Assembly: GCA_039602395.1 (NCBI GenBank)
Contig: JBCNJP010000025.1
Location: forward strand, 43,936,922 to 44,000,921
Reading direction: 5' to 3'
DNA from: Deinandra increscens subsp. villosa
Lineage: Eukaryota > Streptophyta > Magnoliopsida > Asterales > Asteraceae
DNA length: 64,000 nt
Part shown: positions 45,706 through 58,400 of the stretch, one piece after another
How positions within the stretch are numbered: the first letter of the stretch is position 1
Layout of the letters: every line of letters begins with the position of its first letter
Program-made: the position numbers and the translations under genes
Notes under the pieces: model-generated
Told to the model about the DNA's origin: nothing
The model's input: the letters and a program-made list of their open reading frames with translations, nothing else
Databases searched by the model: none

Positions 45706-46402
45706 AATGGCCAGCGGTGGTGGCTCCGATCGCCGGAGGCAGGGCTGCGATGGTGGCCGAAGTAAGTTTCACCGGATAAAGATGTGTAGGCCAAGAACGG
45801 GATGGGATCACGGAGGTGGCGGCGACAGTAGTTGGCGTCGGCGGCTGCGGTGGCGTCGCACCGCCTTGATCAGCGGTGGTAGCGGCGGTACTCAGAACAG
45901 CAGCAGTACCAGCAGCCGGAGCGACGGCGTTCGCCGGAGCAGCGACAGCCGAGGGGGACGGTCGGCAGAGGGCGGCGGCGGTCGGTGGTGGCTTGGCCGA
46001 AAGCCGCAGAGGGAGAGAGAGAGTTAGGGTCTTTTGTTTTTATAACTGATTTAAAACAATTTGATTAAAGCTCAAATTCGTTTTAATCTCAATTATCCAC
46101 TTAAAATTAAATATTTTAATTTTCATCACCATCCACTTTAATTAATTTAGCTGTTTTAATTTAAATTCATAATTTAATTAAAATAATTAATTAATTAATT
46201 AACATTTTATTAATTACTAAATAATTTAGTAAATTAATATTTATCCACCTAAATTACTAAATTTAGTAATTAAGTTTCGGGTTCAGTTACCGACTACTAA
46301 ATTGATCGGATTTTATGACACGTTGACCCAGTGTAACTCTTACGGTTCAATGATCGGGTCGGTCACGTTAATTTATCGGATCTAGACATACAATATCCAA
46401 CA

Positions 46403-47401
46403 AATTATTATTTCTTTTTTTAAGCTCGTTGCAAGGTCATTTTGTATATGAGTTTCTTTATGTTGCGTTTTAGCAATGTACTTGTTTTGTGTACCCGTAT
46501 TATCCACATTGCAACGCAGACAATAAAATCTAATTAGTTACACAAATGAAGTTAAACTTTAATTAGGTACGTTTAAATGTTTAGCCCAACATTGTTATAA
46601 AATGTTGGTTTATTAGTAAGGGTGTCATTTTTAGCCGGACCAATCTACACTGACCCGATACTTAATATGAGTCAGTTTTTACTCTAGATTTTAGATATTT
46701 TCTTTGGTTCAATCTAAACTAGAGGGGAACTAAGATCGTCTGATCAATGTAAGTGCACAAGTTGGAAATAGTGTTTACTTACATAAGAAAAAATCGCAAA
46801 CTTGTCTTAGACGAATGCACTAACTCATTTTGACTTGATAAGTAGGCTAGTAAAACTTACGTAGACCAGTCTCAAATTGATATGGTTAATATGCTTCTTT
46901 TCATAAGTAACATAAAGTATATTTGATTTGTCTTTAGCTAGGTCATCACACTTTCTTGTCAGATATCCTTTTCTTGTGCTTTCTCGTCCGCGTCCTTTTC
47001 TTGTACTACACTTGTCATATATAATGCACAATTGAAATTCAGATCTAAACTAAAAATACGCCTTGCATATTCTCTTCATATTCGGATTTTCACTAAATAT
47101 GTCCATAGCCGTGGGCGTCATCTTTTCTTTGACCCCACATTTTTTCTTCTATCTACTGGAAACATAGGTAACTGTGATGTATAGTATTTCGACGAGAGGG
47201 AAACTGTGATGCATAATATTTTCGACGAGAGGACTTTAAGTCCCAGAACTACTCTTTTAATCTGATCTGATGTTGAGTTTGCCTGGTTCAAATCGGACTG
47301 ATCTGAAGCCCAAAAGTCTTAAAAATTGAACTTTAGGATGAACCATGAAACATCATTCGGGTCAATTCGGGAAGTCGGCCTATCAGTGTTTCGGGTCTTG
47401 T
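46403..47401. other. Intergenic, nothing recognised
   Basis: AT-rich unique-looking sequence with no gene, repeat end or RNA that I can support. Confidence 0.5.
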
Positions 47402-48341
47402 TAGAGGTGAGCATATAAACCGGTTACACGACCAGTTTTAAAAAAAAAATCAAACCCAGTTAGATATACAAGCTGATTAGAGAAAAATCGGTTAGGGTAG
47501 AACCCGGCGCTGGTTAGAGAACATGTTGGGTTTTGGGTAGAAATCGGTTAGAATACCCTGTTATCAAAACCAGTTAGGAACTGGTTCATCAACTAGCCGT
47601 TTGATAACGGTCATATGACCGTTTGGACCTCTTTTTAATAATTTTTTGGGGTTTTTTTGACATGTTATTCCCCCTGGGTTTTTTTTTGACACCAATCTCT
47701 ACTCTCTTTATTCTTTAAAATGGTAAAAATAAACGCTCCAATGAAGAACCAAGTTCGTGAAGTTGTTCCAACGAAGCAAAGTAAGGAAGTTTGGCAACAT
47801 TGTCGATATGTGTGTGATGATGGAGGGGCCAAACAAGGCTCGGTGCAAGTTATGTGCCAAGTTACTTTATGCAATATCAAACTCAACTTTGAAGCAACAC
47901 ATTGAAACCCTCATTATGTTGCAAGGAAAGCACAAATAGTTTAAGCCTCAACCTCAAAGCCAAGCGGCAATGACAAGTGAAGCAACATGTTGAGGCGTTG
48001 AGTACCTTCATCACTTCATGTTCTTTTTTAGTGCTTGAGTTTTAATCTTTTTGTTGTTTTTTTAGTGTATTTTGTGATTAAACTTTGAACTTTAAATAAA
48101 GATGAAGTTTTTTTTTTTATGATTAAGTTGGGTTTTTTTTAAGTATAAAAAAACATACAAACATCCAAAACAAAAACGGTTTTTCTAACCGGATAGTTCT
48201 AACCGGTTGGCACCGGTTGTAACATTTTCCCTTATAAATCGGTTACGACTCGGTCCGATTACACCAATAATCGGTTTTGACTCATCAATACACCATAATA
48301 GTAACCGGTTTGAAAAAAAAAATGAAGGTTTGTGCACCTCA
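47402..48341. mobile_element. Probable hAT relic, ending 53 bp before the FHIT start codon
   Basis: The left end TAGAGGTGAGCATATAAACC and the right end (inverted TGAGGTGCACAAACC) resemble hAT ends. Flanks GGTCTTGT and AGTCATGT match at 6 of 8 positions. Subterminal CCGGTT words are abundant at both ends. It holds a BED-finger fragment. Degenerate; boundaries are approximate. Confidence 0.45.
47720..47939 (+). pseudogene. hAT transposase BED zinc-finger fragment
   Basis: One frame gives SKEVWQH. After a shift the overlapping frame (47757-47939) gives EGPNKARCKLCAKLL, AISNSTLKQHIETL and a stop. The W-x-H, C-x2-C and H residues match the BED finger at the N-terminus of plant hAT transposases. 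The catalytic domain is absent. It lies inside hAT-like ends. Confidence 0.6.
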
Positions 48342-48394
48342 AGTCATGTAATGAATCACGTTTTGGTATAAGTTTTTCCGTCTAGGTTACAACG

Positions 48395-48508
48395 ATGGAA
48401 AGGCTACCGTCGCTAATTTCACAACTCTCCTCTTTTCGCTCGTCAGTCCTTTTCCGCCCCGCCTCCCGTTTACAAATCGCACGAGCATCATCCAGTTCAT
48501 CTACTCGG
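48395..48508 (+). other. FHIT: FHIT exon 1
   Basis: 38 codons from ATG, ending CGG before GTAATTG. It encodes the putative transit peptide. It joins exon 2 in phase 0; exon 2 begins with its own ATG, which could serve as an internal start for a cytosolic form. Confidence 0.75.
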
Positions 48509-51500
48509 GTAATTGCCAACATATTCACCTCTACTAACAAACAACAAATTGCTTCGTTTTTTTTTTATTTTTAATTTACTCTTTTGATGTTCGTTGCGTA
48601 GATGGAGGCGGGACATTATAAATTTGGACCGTACCAAATTGATCAAAAAGAGGTGTTTTACTCCACTGATCTTTCATACGCATTGGTCAATCTCCGCCCT
48701 CTTCTTCCCGGTAATTTCTCATTCCCTGATTATGATTACGTTTTTTAGGGTTTCGTTTTCATTTTCATGCGTTTGATTACGGAATTTTGTACCATCTCTC
48801 TGGATTATTTACATCTGCTACTATATAGATGTGATGTTAATTCGATGATCATATGTTCTATAAGCCCTAGCAACAAGCTAGTAATCTTATATAGCTGTGG
48901 GTAAATTGATAAAAGGGAGATGTTTTGTAAGCCCTAGATGTTAGAGGATTTTATGATTTTTATCCTAGGAGGTAATAGGGTTACAAATAGGGGTGAGCAA
49001 AGTCGGGAAACCGATTTTTTTTTTGTCCCAAATCTCAACCGAGACCGAGACCGAGACCGAGACTTTTCCTATACTATGACCGAGTCCCAACCGAACCCTT
49101 CATTTCGGAATTCGCAATTCTTTGCTCAGCCCTACGCAGAATTCGTAATTCTTCTGCCGTCAAACTATTTTTTTATGTTAATTGCGAATTTGGGTTACCG
49201 AAATTGGGTTTTTTAGTCCATTACTTCAATAATCAAATAAGGTTGTTGGGCCTGGGACATTGGGCCGCTGGAAATATTCGGGAGATCGGTTTTTGAAAGT
49301 TGATTTCGGGAAATCCCGATCCCGATCCCGAAACCGAGTTTAGACATACGTATGAACCGATGAAAATCAAACACATCTCGGGCCGGTACGGTTTTCGGGT
49401 ATAGTCGGTCCGGGAAATCGGGATTTATCGGGATCCCGTTTTTTTGATCACCCCTAGTTACAAACAAACTTAAATTAGGATTTTGACATATTTCTCATTT
49501 CTCTTTTGCAGGTCATATCCTTATTATATAGCTTTTCAATCATATAAGATTGTCATTTTCATCTCAAAACGTAACAGGATTCAGACATGTTGAGCATTAT
49601 TCTTTATAATCATTCTGTCAAATGTTTGATTATTATGGTAAGTTTGCAACTATATAGAGTTTTAATAATATTTAAGACATGTATTGATTATAAAAATTCA
49701 AGAAATGGAAAGACAAATTGTTTTTTTCTGGGTCGGTCTCATACTAGAAATTACATCTTTAGACCCATTGTCGGTTTTGACCCACTACTCAAGCCTTCTA
49801 GCTCTTCTTATTGGCTGTTCGTTAGACTTTGAATAATGTATCTCTTTGGTTGACTTGACAATGAACCACATGTGCTTGTTTGCCCAAGGCGTGAAGTGAA
49901 GCGATTTATTGACCTCACCACAGAGGAGACTAGTGACTTGTGGATTTCAGCCCAAAAAATTGGGAAACAACTTGAGAACTACCACAAAGCTTCTTCACTT
50001 ACATTTGCAATTCAAGTAAGCTGCCTACGTACTTCAATTTCAAAATTTTTATTCTTGCTTGTGCTTAGGCACCAAAGCTACGTGAAACCTAGGCTCCTTG
50101 AACATACACAAGGAAATCTTCTTCATTGGGAGCATGTGAGGTGAGGGCGCGCTTGGCTTTGCTATGGTGCCAAATCCGGATTGAACCGGTACAAAATTGA
50201 ACTAGACCATCCCTTGTTTTGTTAGCCACAAGCCAAACAAAACTTGTTTATTATTTTTGAACGACAAATATTAAGTTTCTCCAACTCTAATTCATGCCCC
50301 AGGGAGGTTTGAACCCAACAACTCAAGAATGAGGGTCATACACCTTTGCCACTAGGGCTAATCAGAACTTATGATTCCTTGTTTTGCACAACCCCCCCCC
50401 CCCCCCCCCCCAACCCCAACCCCAACTTCCCCTCGCTATTAGTCATCTCCTTTAGTCATTTCCCTTGTCAAGTTTTCTAACATGAAGCAACGTGGGATGA
50501 AATAAACCAAATTTATTTTATTTTTTGCACGTTGATTTAAAATGAAATTATGTTATGATCTTTATTTTATTTTAGAATGATATTAATTTTCTATGCCTAT
50601 TATATATATATATATATAGGGTTAAGTTCAAATGAGAACTTTTTCTTTTGAGAACTTTTGAGAACCAATTTGGGCCACTAATTTTCAAGGGGGGAGCATT
50701 CAAATTCATGGGGGGGTTTTCCATATATATAAACTAGTGGCTAAGATTAGTTCTTTTTAGTTCTCAAACCCAATTAGTTCTCAAATGATCCTCTCCCTAT
50801 ATATATATATATATATATGGAGAGGATACATTTTAGAACCAATTTGATTTGAGAACTAAAAAGAACTAATTTGAGCCACAAGTTTATTTACATGTACAAA
50901 AAATCTTAAAATTCTGTTGTCTTTAATTCTGGAAAAGAAAATGATATTTTGATTTTTTTTAATTAGTGCACATGTGCACCATTGTCATTAGTACTACATA
51001 AAGAGAATTGTCATGCGAAAAAATATTGTTTAAGTTAAAAACATTAAAAAACAATTAAATATTTATAGAACTAATGATAATTCTACATATGCACTATAAC
51101 TATTTGTTCTAGGGCACATGTGTAGCATAAAATTTAAAAAAATTCAAAACATTAAATCTATTTTTATAGTTAAAGATAACACAATTATAAGATTTATGGT
51201 GCAATTTCTTTTTTAAAATATTAATGTATACGACATGTATAAAGTGTTTTTATATTAGTGCACATGTGCACTAATAAAAAACCACGAAAAGCTAACAAAA
51301 TAATAATGTATTTGGTGTGATTTTTCTAAAAAAATATTATCGCGTACTATATGTGTGAGTTTTATTATTAGTGCACATGTGCACTAATAAAAAAACGACG
51401 AGACGTTAAAGTTTTTTTAATTTTTTTTCCAGAATTCAAGAACTCATAATCAGTGTTGTAGAAAGCGCTAGGCGGTCGAGTACCGCCTAGCATTTAATCG

Positions 51501-51942
51501 GGATTAATCGATTTGTAATTTTTTTAATTTATATATATATATACACATTTATATGAAAATAATACTTTCAAATCCACATTAATACTTCATAATTTATAGA
51601 ATTCAAACTTAGTTATAACAAAACAAGTACTTATAAATCCATTTTTCCGATTTTGACCGATTTTTTTTGATTTTTTTCGATTTTTACCGATTTTTGACCG
51701 GCTTTGACCGACTTTTACCGCCTAGCTATTCCACCGATTAATTGACCGCCTAGCTTAAAATTCCAAGAGAAAGTACAGCCTAGCGATTAATCACCGCCTA
51801 GGTCGATTTTTACAACATTGCTCATAATTCTAAGGTTTTTGGTGCAAATTTTTAAAAATAATATGAACGTATGAAAAAGTTATAAGTGTTTTAGTATTAG
51901 CTTTTAGGTTTTCGTAAAAAGAAATGGTTTTTACATGATCAT

Positions 51943-51978
<36 letters not shown>

Positions 51979-52378
51979 TAAAGTTATTCTAAAAAAACAC
52001 TTTCACCTAAGAAGGCTAGGAAGCAATCACATGTTGACACGTGGACAATAACACAGTGTGTTAGTGTGTCAGCAATTTTTACTTTTTATTCATTGTGTTA
52101 GTGTGTTATGTACACATGTCAGCACGTGGTTGCTTCCTAGCCTTCTTAGGTGAAATGGTTTTTTTAGCTGAACCTAAACCTATATATATATATATATATA
52201 TATAGGGAGAGGATCATTTGAGAACCAATTTGATTTGAGAACTAAAAAGAACTAATTTGAGCCACAAGTTTATTTACATGTATCCCCCTCCCATGAATTG
52301 TAGTGGTCCCCCCTGAAATTTGTGGTTGAGATTTAGTTCTTAAAAGTTCTCAAAACAAAAAGTTCTCATTTGAACCTA

Positions 52379-52430
<52 letters not shown>

Positions 52431-55400
52431 GAGGTTCATTGTAGACACCCCCATAAGTGTAGACAGGTAGACACCCTTTTTCACATGTGAAATTACTTTA
52501 GTTCACATGTGTTTTCACATGTGAAATTTTCTGAACAATGAGAAAAAGAAAATAAAAGAAAAAAGAAATTAATCATAACCATTAGATCAAGAGATCTAAT
52601 GGTGAAAAAATGTGTCTACCTGTCTACACTTATGAAGGTGTCTACAATGAACTTTTCACTATATATATATATATATATATAGGGCAAGGTTATTATGCAA
52701 ACCTCATCTAGTTGGGGAAACTTTACAAACCCATCTAAGGGCCACCAATCAACCACATCATCAACATGTCTCCAACCCATAAGGGCTTTATAGTCTTTTC
52801 ATCAACCATGAGCAAAAAGGAGATCTCCATTGTCTGGCACACTGTCGAGCAGAAAAAGCCAGCATGCTTCTTGTACCTTCTCCTTTCTACTTTATATGTA
52901 CCTTGTGTACTATAATAATTTATAACTATTTGCATTACTTTCCTCTTTTCCAATGCACCTTTATATAGTGTTTGACATATGTATTTGTACTATAATAATT
53001 TATAACTACTAATATTTTTAATGGTTATTATTATATCACTTTCTTAATTGTGTATAAACAAATTATTATTAATTATCATACTTTTTAATTTCTTATTTTT
53101 ACTTTTTTAATTACACGGATATGTATAACAAAAAAGAACATTTTTTATTAATTTATTAGAACCCAATACAATTAATATTAAACGTAACAAAATTATCATA
53201 CGACTACAAATATTTTAAAACATGATCAAAAAATATAACAAAGCTAAAAAAAATATAGAACCTAATTATTCTTCTATTCTTGATAATCACCTTCATCTTT
53301 GACAAAAAAAAAATCTTTTGACCTACAAAAAATCGAGTTCATCGGTTACTTCTCGTAAAACATTACATAAGTACATTTACATATGTAAATTTAGATAGAT
53401 AACGAGATGTGCATGTTACATATGTAAAATTACATATGTAAAATCGTTAAAAATCTTGACAAAATTTACCATATTGGTAAATTTAAATATGTAAATGATT
53501 GTTTAGATGTGTATTTTTCTAAATCTCCAAAATGTTTAGGCACATTAGTTCAAGCACGAAACATACGTAAATTTACATACGGGGGACGAGTTTACATATG
53601 TAAATTTAAATATATAAATGAGATGAAACATATTACATAAGTGAATAACATATCTTACGTCATTACGTAAGTAAATTAACATATATACTTACATATGTAC
53701 CATATTTTTTTAGGGTATGCATTTAATTATGAGCTACACATGTTACGTAAGTAAATCCACATACATTTTATTGAAAATTACATATGTAACTTTAAATAGA
53801 TAATATATGTAACATGTAAGATAAGTAAAATTACATAGATAACGAGATGTAACATGTTATATAGGTAAAATTACATATGTAGCATCGTTAAAAATTCTCA
53901 CAAGATTTACCATAAGTACGTAGGTAAATTTACATATGCAACTTCGTTAACATGTTAAATATGTTACACAGGTAAATTTACATATGTAACATATGTGTAA
54001 CATAGGTAAATTTACATATGTTTCTCAACCCTTAAACCACCATATCCTCCCCTCAAAATAAATAACATATATGTAATCATGACAAGATTTACCATATATA
54101 TATTATAAAAAAATATTCATGGAAGTCTAATTTATATAATTCAAAACTATATTCTATTTTTTTATAATGGTACAATCATGAAAGTCTATTAGATAATTAA
54201 AGAGAGGACGGCCTAGTAAAAAATCCAAGGAAATTATACATATATAAATTTACATACGTAACATATTGTATTAAATCAGAAGTTAGAACGTTTACCACTT
54301 ATTTTTTTATGAATATTGTATTAAAATTTTTAATGTTACACAATATGATGCATGTAGCATAAGATGTAACATTACGTATGTAACACATGTGTAAATTTAC
54401 ATACGTATCATGAATAAAAAAAAGTTGTAACACACATATAACATTACATAAAACCTAATTATGCTTCCGTTCTTGATAATCATCTTCATCTTTAACAAAA
54501 CTAACAAAATGTATAACATATATTAAACATTCTTATGACAACATGTTATGTATGTAAAATCATCTGAATAGGTGTACCAAAAAAATGACAAATATTTTAT
54601 TATTTTATCAGAAACCATTACAAATAATATTAAACGTAACAAAATTATCATACGAACTAAAAATATTTTTAAAAAATGATCAAAAAGTATAACAAAGCTA
54701 ACAAAAAATATAAAGGCTAATTATGCTTCCATTCTTGATAATTGTTAAATAATGTAATATCTAGATCTTTCTATCTAGATTTTTCTTATAGGTAGTTGGT
54801 AGTTGGTAGATATACATTTATTATACATAGATATTTTGTATCTTGAGTTGTATAAATTGGGGTTCTCACCCCCCCATGTAAATCATCAGATTCTATATAT
54901 AATCCGTTTCATGGTATCAGAGCTTAAGGTTTAAGCTCTTGATTCAAACCTGGTCTGTCCTGTTCTCCTCTCCTGTTCCTGTTCTGATTGCTACTGCCTT
55001 TACTCAAGACTTTTTCCGGCATCAAATTAGAGTACACCGCCGCCACCAGTGGACTCACTGACCTCCGATTAGGGTCCGGCCAGAAAATCGCCGCCTGAAG
55101 CCACCATACGCGCCGCCACCGCAGCTCCGCCCCTGTCTCCTACGTGCCGGCGCGTGAGAGCGCGTGAGAGATTTTCCGGCCACCGCCGACCACCCGATTT
55201 CTTCCAGTGACATCGGAATTTCTTGAATTTCGCCTTGGGTTCTGCTGATTGTTTTTCTGGTTCACATTTGCTCCAGTGAGTTCATTAGTTCAGGTACTGT
55301 TCACTACTCGTTGCTTTCTACTTCAGTTATTAAATCTGCTGCTGCCTGCTACTTGTTTATTTACTTGAAATGGGTGACGAAAAACATAATGAAGCTCATA

Positions 55401-58400
55401 AAGAAGTTCAGACAAATGTTATTGCCCTGGGTATTATTAATTACCCCTCGGTTCTCACTATACCGGTGAAACTAAATTCCAACAATTGGAACACCTGGAG
55501 TCTCTTTGTCCAAAAGGGCCTTACAAGTTTGGACAAAGATAACCATTTAACTGATAACCCTCCTGATCCCATAACACGGGAATGGCGGGTTGATGATAGC
55601 GGCATCCAGATGGCCCTATGGAATGCAATGGAACCACAAGTACTTGCTATTGCACAAAATTATGCTACTGTGAAGACAATGTAGAATCATCTTTCTTCAT
55701 CCTTCTCCGCGAAAGAATCGTTGTCTCATGCTTATTCGGTGGTCCAAGCATACACGAGAATCGAACAAGGTGATTCATCATTTACAGATTACTACACTCG
55801 GTTCTCCAAGCTGTAGGATGAGTTGCAGGCCCTGTTTCCACCTACTACTGACCTGAAGGTTCAGGAGGAGCGCAACACCAAGATGGCGGTTATGATGTTC
55901 ATCGCTGGCTGCTATCAAATCTGTGGCATCCACATATCATCTCCTACGTGAGATGTATGGTTCAGACACTGCAGCTCCTGACTCTATTGACACTTCAGCC
56001 ATGCAAACCATTGCTAAAGGCATTGGTCGAGGTTCTCACATCACTCAACGAAAAGGTATTGGACGTGGAAATAGTACCACGTGTCACTATTGCAAACAGG
56101 ATGGACACACAAAATACAACTGCCCAAACCGCCCCCCTGGATCTCAGCCTGGGCAGTTAATACGGCCGATATCCCACCGGGATATCGGTGGGATATCGGA
56201 TATCGGACCTCGGCCAAAAATACGGTAAAAAATACGGTCCAAAAATACGGTACCGATAAAATCGGCCGTATTTGCCGATATATCGCCGTATTTTTTCTGA
56301 AAATTCGGTGATATTATGGGTAAAATACGGTGGGCTGTTTTTTTTATAAAAATTAACACCAAAACAAAAAAAAAAACGGTTTGCAGTAAAAAAATAACAC
56401 CAAAAACGGGTCTCGCACGAACCCGTATTTTTGAGTTGCATTCGTGTCCGCAGGTCGCGCGGGCATGAGTTTGATTTTTCAAGCCAAACTCCCAATTTCT
56501 GCACCCCCCCCTGCGCGAGGGTAGTAGCCGGAGTAAAACATAGCACAAGATTTAAATCTTTCTTGGATGATTGCACATTTAAACCATACTTTGTTTTGTC
56601 TACCCACCAATGTGGGATATGGTGTAACCTTTTAAGATTAACATCTCATTCACACACACACTTTTCCAACAATATTATATATATATATATATGTTAAAAT
56701 GTATATAACTATATATTAAAATGACCGATATCCCACCGATATTTTACCGAGATAACCGATATATCGTATATCGGTCCTCGACCGTATTCCGAATTTTTAC
56801 CGTATTAACTGCATAGATCTCAGCTACCTACCCGTCCTCGAGCTAGATTGGCTAATACTGATGAACCAAGTGACCAGACCACTTACACACTCAGCCAGGA
56901 GGAATATACTCGGTTCCAGCAACTACTATCTACCCAGGCAGCCAGTCCTAATCAACAGGCCAATTCTGCTCGCTCAGGTACATTCTCTAGCCTTGATTCG
57001 TCTTGGGTTATTGATTCTGGAGCCACTCATCACATGACTGGGAACGAAGGTATAATCTCGAACCTCCACAACATTTCTCACCCACCAGTTCGCATTGCGG
57101 ATGGATCTTCATGTCCAGTTCGTGGCATTGGATCCGTTCGTAGTCCGACAAAATTAAATCTTTCCTCTGTTTTGTTGGTTCCTAAATTTCCTGATAACCT
57201 TTGTTCCGTAAGCCAACTTACCAAACAAAACAATTGTTCTGTAACGTTTTATCCCTCTTATTGTGTTTTTCAGGAACTAGGGACGAACCGGCTGATTGGC
57301 ACCGGTTTTGAATCAAGAGGTCTTTATCGTCTATCCTTACCGTCACAACCTAAAGCAAACATATGTGATTCCACGATCAGGGAGACTCACTGCCGACTTG
57401 GTCATCCTTCTGTAGCAGTTTTGAGGCAAATGCGACCGGAGTTTTCTATTCCTTCTGATTTTCATTGTGAGTCGTGTCAACTTGGTAAACATACCAGACG
57501 TCCCTACCCTCCAAAAGTGTCTAGTCGAGTCAGTACCTTGTTTGAACTTTTGCATTCTGATGTATGGGGTCCTTGTCCCACAAAATCAACTTTGGGTTTT
57601 CAGTATTTTATTACGTTTATTGATGACTACTCGCGTGCCACTTGGGTTTACCTGATGAAATCTCGTAGTGAGATTAATTCCATTTTTCGTGAATTTCACT
57701 CATATGTGCAAAACCAATTTAATACATCTATCAAAACTCTCCGTACCGATAATGCCAAAGAATATTTATCCAATGAGTTTTCTACATATTTGAAATTACA
57801 TGGCATTGTTCATGAGTCCTCGTGCGCATATACACCTCAATAAAATGGCATTGCTGAACGTAAAAACCGTCATTTGTTGGATGTTGCCCGCACACTAATG
57901 TTTCATTCTCATGTTCCTCATCGTTTCTGGGGTGATGCGGTACTCACCGCTGCCTATTTGATTAACCATATGCCCTCATCTATTCTAAAGGGGCAGACTC
58001 CGTTTTCCATTCTATTCCCCAAAGGCACTCCCTTTCCTCTTCCACCCAAAATCTTTGGGTGTGTTGCATATGTCCATGATCACCGACCGTGTACTACTAA
58101 ACTTGCGCCCCGTGCTATTCGGTGTGTCTTTCTTGGTTATTCTCGTGTTCAAAAAGGTTATCGATGTTATAGTCCTTCTCTTCATCGGTACTTCACAAGT
58201 GCTGATGTTACCTTTCATGAGTCGTGTCCCTACTTTTCTGACAGTCCTACCCCATCCACTGATCTCTTTCCTGACCCCGATCCTGCATCTGAATCTCCTC
58301 TCATTCCTATTATTCCTCAAACTTCGGTTCCGTCTACGTCCTCCCCTCCGGTCCCAGATTCCTCAAATAATAATGGTGCTGCTGGCCCTCCAAAGGTGAC

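Larger units (their letters stand above)
44424..46402 (-). repeat. Copia 5' LTR with nested foldback MITE
   Basis: On the minus strand it begins TGTTGGATATTG and ends AAACCGAACA, with TG/CA ends. Without the MITE (44537-45210) the LTR is about 1.3 kb. It includes a GC-rich part (45640-46030) and a 95-codon frame 45418-45705 (minus) that ends near CTAAGGTATATC, a splice-donor-like site. The right target duplication cannot be checked because the other end of the element is missing. Confidence 0.72.

Noticed and set aside
45707..46027. Plus-strand Arg/Gly/Ser-rich ORF of 106 codons
   Set aside because: Antisense to the GC-rich part of the Copia LTR; composition comes from CGG/GGC triplets.
56144..56576. 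Two overlapping minus-strand ORFs of about 135 codons
   Set aside because: Run across the boundary of hAT insertion 1 and read its repeated words; no domain.
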